Virus record (IMG/VR): IMGVR_UViG_3300005096_000003
Span: 26,511-65,831 of that record
Strand: one strand, 5' to 3'
Origin: a virus
DNA length: 39,321 nucleotides
The notes under the pieces were generated by a model that did not search any database, was not told the DNA's origin, and saw only the letters and a program-made list of their open reading frames with translations. The position numbers and the translations under genes are program-made. Positions 23,651-30,428 of this stretch are shown in pieces. Every line of letters starts with the position of its first letter. Position 1 is the stretch's first letter.

Positions 23651-24978
23651 GTCTTCCTCTTCTTTCCGTGGATGGCCTTGACGATGGGGAACAGCAACGA
23701 TGGACCTCCATCGTTATTTACTGTTTCTCTTGCATACTGGACTGTGATGGTTTTACCAATTAACTTATCAGGTTTCTTCCTATATTGTCGGCGCTGAGTC
23801 ACAGTCCAGCCAGATCCGACTCTTACTTTTCGTTTTTTGTATTTGATGACCGCCGCGGTCATCACTTTGACAACTTTTTCTTTTCCGTTTTTTACGATCT
23901 GCATCGTACCCGTTTCAATTCCTATAACTTTGAATTCCGCGTCTTTGAATTCCTTAACTTTGAGCACGTCACTAGATCTTTTCCCAAGATAGGGAGCGTT
24001 CTTACGGAGGATCAAACCCTCCCACCCACCAACATTAGAAGCGGAGACCAATTCGGTAAAGCGTTTTTCTGAGGACACGCGCCATTGTGGTACACGACGG
24101 ATGTGGGGTGTGTCAACCCATTCTAACACTTCTTTGAGGTGGCGTTGTCGAGCATCAAACCACGCTTTAGATTCACCTTTGCGAAAAGCATTGAGTGAGA
24201 CGCAGTCGAATGCGTGGAACACGGCATTTGTGATGTCGTGGTCCTTCCGTCTAATCTGAGAAACAATACCATGGAAGTCGTCGGTACCATCTCCATCTAG
24301 TGCCAGCTCACCATCTAGCACACAATTTGGCAAATTACAATCATCAGAAAACCATGCGTCTATGATGTGTTGCTCTAGCTCTTTGAGTGATTCAAATGGA
24401 ATGCCGGAACGGCTAAGAAGCTGCGGGTCACGACCATCTTCGAGAATGATGAGACATCTCACACCGTCAAGTTTGCGGCTAGCAAACCAGTGCTCTGTTT
24501 CATTCCACACTTGTTGATTTTTATACGGTTCTCCTAGAGCCACACAGAAGTCGGGAATCAAATTAAACTTTAAGCGTTTGAAAACTTTGTTTACGGTTTT
24601 GACACCAAGCCGGCATTTCAAGTCCTTGTCCAAGATAGCATTTGCTGTTGATTGAAACGGTTCACCGATTCGTTTGACTGCCGTATACCACGCAGCCGCG
24701 GCTAGTTCACCTGTCAATTGCCTGTTACGTAATTTTTCTAAAAGTTTCTTGATGTCTCGCTCGGGCCGTCCATTGACGTGCGCTTGACTGAGTGCTCGTT
24801 TACTTGTCAAATGGAAATGAATGTAAGGATCGTAGACAAGCCTCAGCCAGTTTGCTAGATTTCTGTTGTTTTTTAACGAGTCGCAAAGTATGGCTTCTTT
24901 TTCTATTTTTGATGACGTTGTGCGCAACGTGTCAACAAGTGCTGTGAGGGAGATGATATCATTTATTTGTTTATCCAT
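23647..24978 (-). CDS. ATP-dependent DNA ligase
   Basis: The 443-residue product has the nucleotidyltransferase motifs of ATP-dependent DNA ligases: motif I ASRKLDGVR (about 166-174, Lys adenylated), motif III-type VLDGELAL (about 219), motif IV GWEGLILRK (about 320) and motif V VLKVKEF (about 338). An OB-fold-like region with VRVGSGWTVTQRR and GKTITVQYAR follows. It joins nicks, for instance between Okazaki fragments made by the phage polymerase. The N-terminal 150 residues are helical, as in the DNA-binding domain of larger ligases. The ribosome binding site is weak (GAAAG). Confidence 0.9.
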   Translation of the reverse strand: MDKQINDIISLTALVDTLRTTSSKIEKEAILCDSLKNNRNLANWLRLVYDPYIHFHLTSKRALSQAHVNGRPERDIKKLLEKLRNRQLTGELAAAAWYTAVKRIGEPFQSTANAILDKDLKCRLGVKTVNKVFKRLKFNLIPDFCVALGEPYKNQQVWNETEHWFASRKLDGVRCLIILEDGRDPQLLSRSGIPFESLKELEQHIIDAWFSDDCNLPNCVLDGELALDGDGTDDFHGIVSQIRRKDHDITNAVFHAFDCVSLNAFRKGESKAWFDARQRHLKEVLEWVDTPHIRRVPQWRVSSEKRFTELVSASNVGGWEGLILRKNAPYLGKRSSDVLKVKEFKDAEFKVIGIETGTMQIVKNGKEKVVKVMTAAVIKYKKRKVRVGSGWTVTQRRQYRKKPDKLIGKTITVQYARETVNNDGGPSLLFPIVKAIHGKKRKT

Positions 24979-24987
24979 AAAATGCTT

Positions 24988-25170
24988 TCATATAGTTTTT
25001 AAGAATTTTATGATGAGTTTTTGTGTGTGTGGGCTGCAGATCAAAATCCACGTGCCATCACATTCCATCTCAACGTGTGTAGATATAGTGGGGTGGTGGT
25101 TTTCAAGAAAGTCTAAAATTTTTTCAACAGTGAGTTTGTTTTTGAACATCAATTTTTTCTTAAACGCCAT
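24988..25170 (-). CDS. Small protein of unknown function
   Basis: ATG 25170 is preferred (GAGGA 5-6 bases upstream), giving 60 residues starting MAFKKKLMFKNKL. A GTG at 25182 that overlaps the upstream stop is an alternative. The peptide has an amphipathic helix (TVEKILDFLENHHP), a beta hairpin (STHVEMECDGTWILIC) and a C-terminal helix (TQKLIIKFLKTI), a plausible small alpha/beta fold. No family is recognised. It sits between the nuclease and ligase genes. Confidence 0.58.
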   Translation of the reverse strand: MAFKKKLMFKNKLTVEKILDFLENHHPTISTHVEMECDGTWILICSPHTQKLIIKFLKTI

Positions 25171-25178
25171 TGAGTTCC

Positions 25179-25775
25179 TCACACAATCAAGGAAAGTTTC
25201 CGCAGTTTGTTCGGACGCGTAATTCTTAAGAATTGCCCAAAATGCATTCCGTGCACCTCACACTCTGTTAATGTATTATCGGAGTTGAGCACGTTTCCTT
25301 TGAAAGTAATCAGTGGTGATGGTTGTTGTTTGAACACACTATTCTGGAGCATTATGTGATAGAAATCCGATGGGGTGAGGATCAATTCCTCGCGGCGATT
25401 TCTTCGACAAATTAGCATCCAAGAGAAGGAGCCGGCTAATTGATGGGAACGGTGCACTTTCTCAAACCACACATCCCACGTCTGCGGTTTGTGTGTCGAC
25501 GCACGATCAAACACGTCCTGCAGCGTGTCCTTTTGATAACCGCGTTTGACTTCTATCGTCACAAGGTCCATCAACGAAGCGCCGTCCGGATGCGTGTGTG
25601 CGATGTCGCCGTGCTGTCCTGTCGTGTCCTTACCACGTTTGGCTCTAGTGGTGGCACGGGCCCCGGATGTTTGGCTGCGCCAGAATAGGTCGTCTCTGCG
25701 GTTCCTGCTCCACCATAACGAAAGGTCAACTGCAACCTTTCGTTCAAATTGACCGCCTTTGCTTGACTTTGCCAT
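25179..25775 (-). CDS. Putative PD-(D/E)XK nuclease (Holliday junction resolvase-like)
   Basis: ATG 25775 has GGAG 6 bases upstream and gives 198 residues starting MAKSSKGGQFERK. The core shows an N-terminal Glu in GGQFERKVAVDLSLWW, then FWRSQTSGARATTR, then QHGDIAHT (Asp) and VTIEVKRGY (E-x-K). The order E...GDI...ExK fits the PD-(D/E)XK fold of resolvases and restriction-type nucleases. A role in resolving recombination or replication intermediates is likely, given the neighbours (ligase, 5'-3' exonuclease, RecA-like). The family name is inferred from motif order. Confidence 0.68.
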   Translation of the reverse strand: MAKSSKGGQFERKVAVDLSLWWSRNRRDDLFWRSQTSGARATTRAKRGKDTTGQHGDIAHTHPDGASLMDLVTIEVKRGYQKDTLQDVFDRASTHKPQTWDVWFEKVHRSHQLAGSFSWMLICRRNRREELILTPSDFYHIMLQNSVFKQQPSPLITFKGNVLNSDNTLTECEVHGMHFGQFLRITRPNKLRKLSLIV

Positions 25776-26646
25776 TGCGGACTCCAATTCCTCTCATAGT
25801 TTTGATGCCGAGTTTATTCATTACTCGGTCCCATTTTTTCGGGCTGGTTTTGTCATCACGAATAATGAATGATTGTGTTCCTATAAATGGCAGACGCACC
25901 AATTTCCTATTTACCTTGATTAGTTTCTTCCCTGCCGTGATGTTTTGGTAGGCGGCGGATGTTTTATTCAATTCATCCCGCAAATACTTGGCGGCTGTTT
26001 TCTCACCGACGCCTTTAATCCCTTTCACATCATCCCCACTGCACCCAGCAATTGCTTTTACCTTAGCCCAATGTTTTGGGTGGAATTTGTGTTCACCCAC
26101 AAAAGAGTTGAACGTTGTGGTGCTCTTGGACGCGGGGCTATAAAGAGAAATCCCGGGTAGCAGCAGTTGCAATAAATCGTTGTCAGAACTCACAATGACA
26201 ATACGTTCGTCTGTTGGAATACTGCGCTGACAAATAGAAGCTATGAGGTCGTCGGCTTCCATACCCTTTTGATGGAACACGTTTTTGAAGCCAAGTTCCT
26301 TCAAAAGTTTTTTTCGCAGTCGTGTGATCTGTTCGTAAAACTCCACCCACAATTTTTTTTCTTGCTCTGACTGGTTTTCGCGTTTCTTTTTGCGGGAAGA
26401 TTTGTATGTTGGTAGGATGTCTTTGCGAAAATTTATACGGGAGTCGAAGCAGAAGATTATGTTGCGTGTGCTAAAGTCTGCTTGCAAGTTTATAATATCC
26501 TGCAACACTCCATAGATTACACCTGTTCCCACCCCACCGTGCCGCAAATGGCCTAGGGCATAATACGCACGGTGACAGAGATAATTGGTGTCAAGTAAAA
26601 GCCACGTCTTCTTTTGGTTTCCTTTTTCTTTTCCGTGCTTTGACAT
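25744..26646 (-). CDS. 5'-3' exonuclease (FEN/T5 D15 family)
   Basis: ATG 26646 has GGAGG 6 bases upstream and gives 300 residues starting MSKHGKEKG; upstream in-frame codons lack a site. Metal-binding acidic motifs are visible: LLLDTNYLCHRAYYA (about 16-30), IIFCFDS, GMEADDLIASI and VSSDNDLLQLL. The helix-hairpin-helix follows (DDVKGIKGVGEKTAAKYL). Such enzymes remove RNA primers and flaps. In bacterial PolA this domain is fused to the polymerase; here it is free, and the polymerase at 30425-31843 lacks it. It overlaps the downstream nuclease gene by 32 bases. Confidence 0.88.
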   Translation of the reverse strand: MSKHGKEKGNQKKTWLLLDTNYLCHRAYYALGHLRHGGVGTGVIYGVLQDIINLQADFSTRNIIFCFDSRINFRKDILPTYKSSRKKKRENQSEQEKKLWVEFYEQITRLRKKLLKELGFKNVFHQKGMEADDLIASICQRSIPTDERIVIVSSDNDLLQLLLPGISLYSPASKSTTTFNSFVGEHKFHPKHWAKVKAIAGCSGDDVKGIKGVGEKTAAKYLRDELNKTSAAYQNITAGKKLIKVNRKLVRLPFIGTQSFIIRDDKTSPKKWDRVMNKLGIKTMRGIGVRNGKVKQRRSI

Positions 26647-26749
26647 CAATAACCTCCAATGGGGATTTTGATACGTCGATGCTCGCCGCCACCATCCCTG
26701 AAATTTGCGCAGCATCGTAACCGTTGTCTTGAAGGATTAAAGTAACCTT
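26591..26749 (-). pseudogene. Possible small gene with a broken start (52 codons, no in-frame start codon)
   Basis: After the stop of the RecA-like gene, the frame starting AAG at 26749 reads KVTLILQDNGYDAAQISG, then MVAASIDVSKSPLEVIDVKA and a Lys/Arg-rich end, to the TGA at 26591-26593. It looks like a real alpha/beta peptide. An ATG lies at 26753-26751, but one extra G separates it from this frame. Deleting one G would give a start reading MKVTLILQ. The ATG frame itself gives only a 35-residue peptide (26648-26753) of odd composition. This may be a frameshift mutation, a sequencing error or a chance frame. The internal ATG at 26695 could also start a 34-residue peptide. Confidence 0.35.
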
Positions 26750-26758
26750 CCATACTTT

Positions 26759-27856
26759 TTACTCATAACGTTTTTTCCGTTTCAATTTTACAGCATCTTC
26801 GATTTCGTTCCAGCACTTACCAACAGCGGCGTGGAGGAATGGTTCATCTTCGTTTTCTTCAATGTGGTCGATTAGTTTTTCGCGTGTGGCTATTATATCA
26901 AACTCCGGCGCCACAATTTTTGACTTCCGTTTTTTCCACCATCCCTCATCAATAAGATAGTCAACGCAGCTGCCAGTGTCGTCAAAGCCATACGAATGAT
27001 AGATAGGAACCACAACTTCCCGTCTACGTCCGGTGTGCCGATTCTTTTTTACTTTGATGCCACATTTTAATCCTTGTTCACGCTTCTTTTTCTTGTACTC
27101 CTTTTGAATTTGTCCGTGGTTTGCGGACCACATCTCAGCGTGAGCATAAAATTTGAGTGCACGACCTCCACCTCGGGATTTCTTTTCTCTGCTAAACTGG
27201 TCCACGTTATCCCGGGTTTGACTGATGATGATTAGTATGCTATCCGTTTTTCGTAGTTTACGTTGCGCACGGCGCAAGCCCTGGGAGTTTGCCTTAGCCT
27301 TTGCCATTCCATAGGTCCCCTTCTCTTCCGTGCCAGCGGCCGCGGCTTTTTTCTTCTTTTGGAACTTAGCTTCGTCGTCTTTATGATCAATTGAATCCAT
27401 GCTATCCATTACATAGATAAATGGTTTGCCCTCTGGACCTCTGGCCACTTCGTAGGCGTTGTCAAGGTTGTAGTAGAAGTCGTCAACATCGGAACTGAAC
27501 TCCGGGTTCTCCTGCGTTCCTTTGGGTGGTTCGACTCTATCGGCCATATCCGCACCAAAGAACTCCTCAAAGTCCATCAGCGCCCCACCTTCGATATCGT
27601 CAAAGATAAAACGATGACTATCGAAGTGCTTATTTTTGGCCGCTTCAGCAAGACACGTGAGGGATAGAAATGTCTTGCCGCTGGCGCTATCACCGACGAG
27701 GAAGTAGTAGAGCCCCATCGCAAAGCCGCGGTTTGGATTTCCGGTTAGAGCGCAGTTCAGTAAAGTGCTGCCAGTGTGCAGCCACTTATCTGGGTGAATC
27801 TTGGGCGCCCGTTTCTTTTTCCCCTTCAATTGTTTCTTTAATTTTTTGCTCCCCAT
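26759..27856 (-). CDS. RecA/UvsX-like recombinase ATPase
   Basis: ATG 27856 has GAGG 9 bases upstream and gives 365 residues starting MGSKKLKKQLKGKKKR. The RecA-type core shows Walker A GDSASGKT (about 55-62), an acidic segment FIFDDIEGGAL, Walker B-like FIYVMDSMDSI (about 138-148) and SILIIISQTRDNV (about 203-215), the strand that ends in the Gln typical of RecA folds. Basic N-terminal and C-terminal extensions flank it. It probably catalyses strand exchange together with the ssDNA-binding protein encoded upstream. A strong hairpin with a T run lies just upstream of its start. Confidence 0.8.
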   Translation of the reverse strand: MGSKKLKKQLKGKKKRAPKIHPDKWLHTGSTLLNCALTGNPNRGFAMGLYYFLVGDSASGKTFLSLTCLAEAAKNKHFDSHRFIFDDIEGGALMDFEEFFGADMADRVEPPKGTQENPEFSSDVDDFYYNLDNAYEVARGPEGKPFIYVMDSMDSIDHKDDEAKFQKKKKAAAAGTEEKGTYGMAKAKANSQGLRRAQRKLRKTDSILIIISQTRDNVDQFSREKKSRGGGRALKFYAHAEMWSANHGQIQKEYKKKKREQGLKCGIKVKKNRHTGRRREVVVPIYHSYGFDDTGSCVDYLIDEGWWKKRKSKIVAPEFDIIATREKLIDHIEENEDEPFLHAAVGKCWNEIEDAVKLKRKKRYE

Positions 27857-27873
27857 CAATGTCATCCTCATTC

Positions 27874-27922
27874 AAAAAGCGGTTAGAACTCAGCCCGTTT
27901 TTCAGGGCTAAGTTCTAACCGC
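27874..27922 (-). terminator. Hairpin with T run between the SSB and RecA-like genes
   Basis: On the minus strand an 18-bp stem with one mismatch (27922-27905 with 27896-27879) and an 8-base loop is followed by TTTTT (27878-27874). It looks like an intrinsic terminator that ends SSB mRNA, yet the RecA-like start is only 18 bases beyond. Partial termination would give more SSB than recombinase. Confidence 0.8.
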
Positions 27923-27957
27923 ACATGCACGGAAGATTTACGCATTCATCACAAAGT

Positions 27958-28860
27958 TTAGAACGGAACTTCGTCATATTTCTTGTCTTTCTTCTTCTTC
28001 TTTTTGGGCTCGCTTGTACTGGATGCGTTTGAAGAAGGTTTGTCGCCTTTGTCTTTCTTTTTTCCTTCCTTTTTCTTCTTTCCGTCGCCGGCGCCTGTCT
28101 GTTTGAAGATCGCTTCCAGATCATCATAGTCCAAAATGATCAACAGCTCGTCGAGGCACGGTGCTTTTTTGAGCAACTTCTCACTCAGGGGTTTCTTTCT
28201 CTTTTTGAACTCAACTGTCTTCACGGGGTAGAAATCCCGCCCTTCAAATTGCTCCTTGCCAATACCCAGTTTCAGTGTGGAGCCATCTTCCGGATCAGCG
28301 AAAAAGATTTTGTGCTCTTCATCCGGATCAGCAAACTCAATTGCCTCCTGCAGAGTCTGTCCAAACGATTTGTAAAAGGCTGTATGCCACAATTGAACCC
28401 CACGTTCATCGTCATCATGGTCGTAGATGAGAATGAGTTGGCGGCGCTTAGCTTTGAGTCCTTGTAGCAGTTTTTTCTGTTTGTCAGTCGGATCACTATA
28501 CTGTGATTTCAACTTGGTATGTTCTTCACAAACAGGACACGATTTTCTTTCTGACGGCTCCAAATGCTCGGTGCAGCGGGCTGGGCAACAGTAGTCATCA
28601 CCACTTGGTCCAATGCGTCGATGCATGTAAACCGTGCGCTCAAAATGTAACACTCCTTCATCTGCTTGTGGGTTGTCCTTTCCTGCTTTGAATGGAATGA
28701 CGTCGACTCGTTTGATTCCATTTTCTTTCAATTGAAAGAGTTGCGTTTTGTCCGGAACACGAAACGCGGTTAGACGTAGCCCACCTTTGTTGTCATCGGA
28801 CCACTTCTTTGCAGACACGCGCTCACGTTTGGCCTTCTTATCTTTTGTCTTCTTCCCCAT
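27958..28860 (-). CDS. Single-stranded DNA-binding protein, T4 gp32-like
   Basis: ATG 28860 (MGKKTKDKKAKRER) was chosen; an ATG three codons upstream lies only 2 bases from GGAG. The 300-residue product has a basic N-terminus and a beta-rich core. A gp32-type zinc-binding region, CCPARCTEHLEPSERKSCPVCEEH (Cys/His positions about 94-117), follows. The helical C-terminal part ends in a long Lys/Ser linker and the tip YDEVPF. The tip resembles the acidic, Phe-ending tails of bacterial SSB that recruit partners. It should coat ssDNA during phage replication and recombination. Confidence 0.82.
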   Translation of the reverse strand: MGKKTKDKKAKRERVSAKKWSDDNKGGLRLTAFRVPDKTQLFQLKENGIKRVDVIPFKAGKDNPQADEGVLHFERTVYMHRRIGPSGDDYCCPARCTEHLEPSERKSCPVCEEHTKLKSQYSDPTDKQKKLLQGLKAKRRQLILIYDHDDDERGVQLWHTAFYKSFGQTLQEAIEFADPDEEHKIFFADPEDGSTLKLGIGKEQFEGRDFYPVKTVEFKKRKKPLSEKLLKKAPCLDELLIILDYDDLEAIFKQTGAGDGKKKKEGKKKDKGDKPSSNASSTSEPKKKKKKDKKYDEVPF

Positions 28861-28993
28861 TGAAATCATTTCTCCATCGGCGCTCAAATAGTTGCCTCCC
28901 TCGCAAGGCGCCGAGCACTGCAAGTTTGGATGTGAAATAAACTACAAACGGCAGCAGGACAAGGATTACCACTGCCCAAGCCGGGCCACTCAT
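28838..28993 (-). CDS. Small single-pass membrane protein (51 residues)
   Basis: The frame runs from ATG 28993, which overlaps the TGA of the upstream gene (ATGA), to TAA at 28838-28840. AAGGA lies about 10 bases upstream. The peptide has a hydrophobic helix near the N-terminus (WAVVILVLLPFVVYF). An Arg-rich tail follows (LRGRQLFERRWRNDF, then GEEDKR). It overlaps the SSB gene start by 23 bases in another frame. Coupling to the upstream gene supports it as real. The function is unknown. Confidence 0.65.
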   Translation of the reverse strand: MSGPAWAVVILVLLPFVVYFTSKLAVLGALRGRQLFERRWRNDFNGEEDKR

Positions 28994-29484
28994 TTTTTCT
29001 TGTCCTTTTTTGGTTTCTTGGTTCCAGTTTTTGCTACAGCGTCGCTTGTCTCCCTAATTTGTGTGATGGTGTCATGGTCAACTGGAGTCTGTGTTTTGGG
29101 TGGTGAGAAATAGTTTTGTCCGTGCAATGAGACTAACCGTTCCAGTGCCGATTTTCTGTGGTCAAGTGTTCTCACCGTGGCGTCTAAAATATCAACGTGA
29201 TGCTTTGCGTTGAGCATTTTCTTGTGTGCTTTGCGGTACTTTTTTTGACTGAGGATAGTTGCGGAAACTGTTGCCTCAGTTATTTTACCGACATCAAATT
29301 TCTCAGGGTTCCCTCGGATATCGAGATCTAGTTCGGCTTTTGTCAATTCCAAATTTGCTCTGCTCTGCTCGTGCTCCCGCTTAGCATCAGCAAGCTTTGT
29401 TGCGTATTTGAAATACAAATCTGGCTGGCGAACCCACTCCCGATCCAATTCATTCAGGTCCACTTCAAATAAGTTGTCAGACAT
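28990..29484 (-). CDS. Coiled-coil protein next to SSB, function unknown
   Basis: ATG 29484 with AAAGGAG 8 bases upstream gives 164 residues starting MSDNLFEVDLNELD. The core (about 10-130) is a long helical region: REWVRQPDLYFKYATKLADA, RANLELTKAELDLDIRGNPEKF, TEATVSATILSQKKY, HHVDILDATVRTLDHRKSALERLVSLHGQNYF (shown in parts). I recall this family in many environmental phages beside SSB and clamp-loader genes, without a named function. A Lys-rich tail ends it. A conserved 24-bp element lies upstream. Confidence 0.7.
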   Translation of the reverse strand: MSDNLFEVDLNELDREWVRQPDLYFKYATKLADAKREHEQSRANLELTKAELDLDIRGNPEKFDVGKITEATVSATILSQKKYRKAHKKMLNAKHHVDILDATVRTLDHRKSALERLVSLHGQNYFSPPKTQTPVDHDTITQIRETSDAVAKTGTKKPKKDKKK

Positions 29485-29502
29485 AGGTTTGTCTCCTTTG
29501 TT

Positions 29503-29526
29503 TATTATCGGCCTTGATACTATTTC
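29503..29526 (-). promoter_or_regulatory. Conserved 24-bp intergenic element, copy A (candidate phage promoter)
   Basis: On the minus strand the element reads GAAATAG, one variable base, ATCAA, one variable base, GCCGATAATA. It agrees at 22 of 24 positions with a second copy at 38362-38385. It overlaps the stop of the clamp-loader gene and ends 18 bases before the next start codon. GATAAT resembles a -10 box, but no clear -35 is visible. Confidence 0.6.
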
Positions 29527-30428
29527 TGTGCAATAACGTCGTGACACGCCAAAACAAGTCCAGCTTTGCCATTGTCAAAGAAATTATCTGCGAAGGCTTC
29601 CAGAACTAATGCTGCACGGCCCGGTGGCCGACCACTCAGCATAACAGTCGTCGTGTAGGCTAACACCAGCCTCCGCACCCCCTCTGGTTCGTCATCAACT
29701 GCTTTCAAAATACCACACATCTCACCCCACGTTGTTGACTTCCGGATAAGTGCCCGCGCGATTTCAATTGCTTGTTTTTTAGTGTCGGAGTTGTCAATCA
29801 ACTTCATATGATTTTTGGGTTTGATTCCAAGCAATTTATTCAGCAGAACTAGACCATGGCGTGCCGAGCCTCCGGCGATGTCTGTGATGCGGTCTCGCAC
29901 CTCTTCATTCACCTTCATCTTCTCTGCTTTGGCCACTCGTTGGAGCAGTGTGTCCATTTCTTTTGGATCGAGTAACTGAGTTGTCACGTCAGTGCAACGA
30001 GTCCGAATGGTGGGTAGCAGTTTTTTTGGTTCTGTTGTGGCGAGTACGAAATAAGCATGGTCCGGCGTGTCTTCGAGCATTTTGAGCAGGGCGTTTTGTG
30101 CGTCCTTCGTCATGCTGTGTACTTCATCCAGCAGCCAGATGCGGCAGTCGCCACCTAGCGGGTATGTATTGATCCGTTTACGAACATTGCGGACGTCGTC
30201 AATACCACGGAAGTCCGCAATGTTCAGTTCGGTGAAGTCCCCGTTGTCACAGTTCAGTGTGCGTTTGATAATACGTGCTAGAGTTGTCTTGCCTGTGCCA
30301 GACGGACCGGAGAACAGGATAGCATGCGGCAAGTTCTTACCGAAGCCCCGCAAAGTGCCAACCGCAGCTGTGTTTCCCACAATCATTTCCAAAGTTTTGG
30401 GACGGTGCTTCTTATATAATTCCTTCAT
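29520..30428 (-). CDS. Clamp loader ATPase, DnaX/replication factor C-like
   Basis: The 302-residue product has the AAA+ clamp loader motifs: YKKHRPKTLEMIVG at the start, Walker A GPSGTGKTTL (about 41-50), Walker B LLDEVHSM (about 99-106), sensor 1-type ATTEPKK (about 131-137) and a TRCTD box (about 142-146), the usual SRC-like arginine finger site. It should load the sliding clamp encoded at 33123-34145. It is much shorter than bacterial DnaX and lacks the four-Cys zinc module. The ATG overlaps the polymerase stop (ATGA), with AAAGGAAAG upstream. Confidence 0.87.
   Translation of the reverse strand: MKELYKKHRPKTLEMIVGNTAAVGTLRGFGKNLPHAILFSGPSGTGKTTLARIIKRTLNCDNGDFTELNIADFRGIDDVRNVRKRINTYPLGGDCRIWLLDEVHSMTKDAQNALLKMLEDTPDHAYFVLATTEPKKLLPTIRTRCTDVTTQLLDPKEMDTLLQRVAKAEKMKVNEEVRDRITDIAGGSARHGLVLLNKLLGIKPKNHMKLIDNSDTKKQAIEIARALIRKSTTWGEMCGILKAVDDEPEGVRRLVLAYTTTVMLSGRPPGRAALVLEAFADNFFDNGKAGLVLACHDVIAQK

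Noticed and set aside
25274-25297. Third copy of the 24-bp element
   Set aside because: Only 18 of 24 positions agree and it lies inside a coding frame, so chance is likely.
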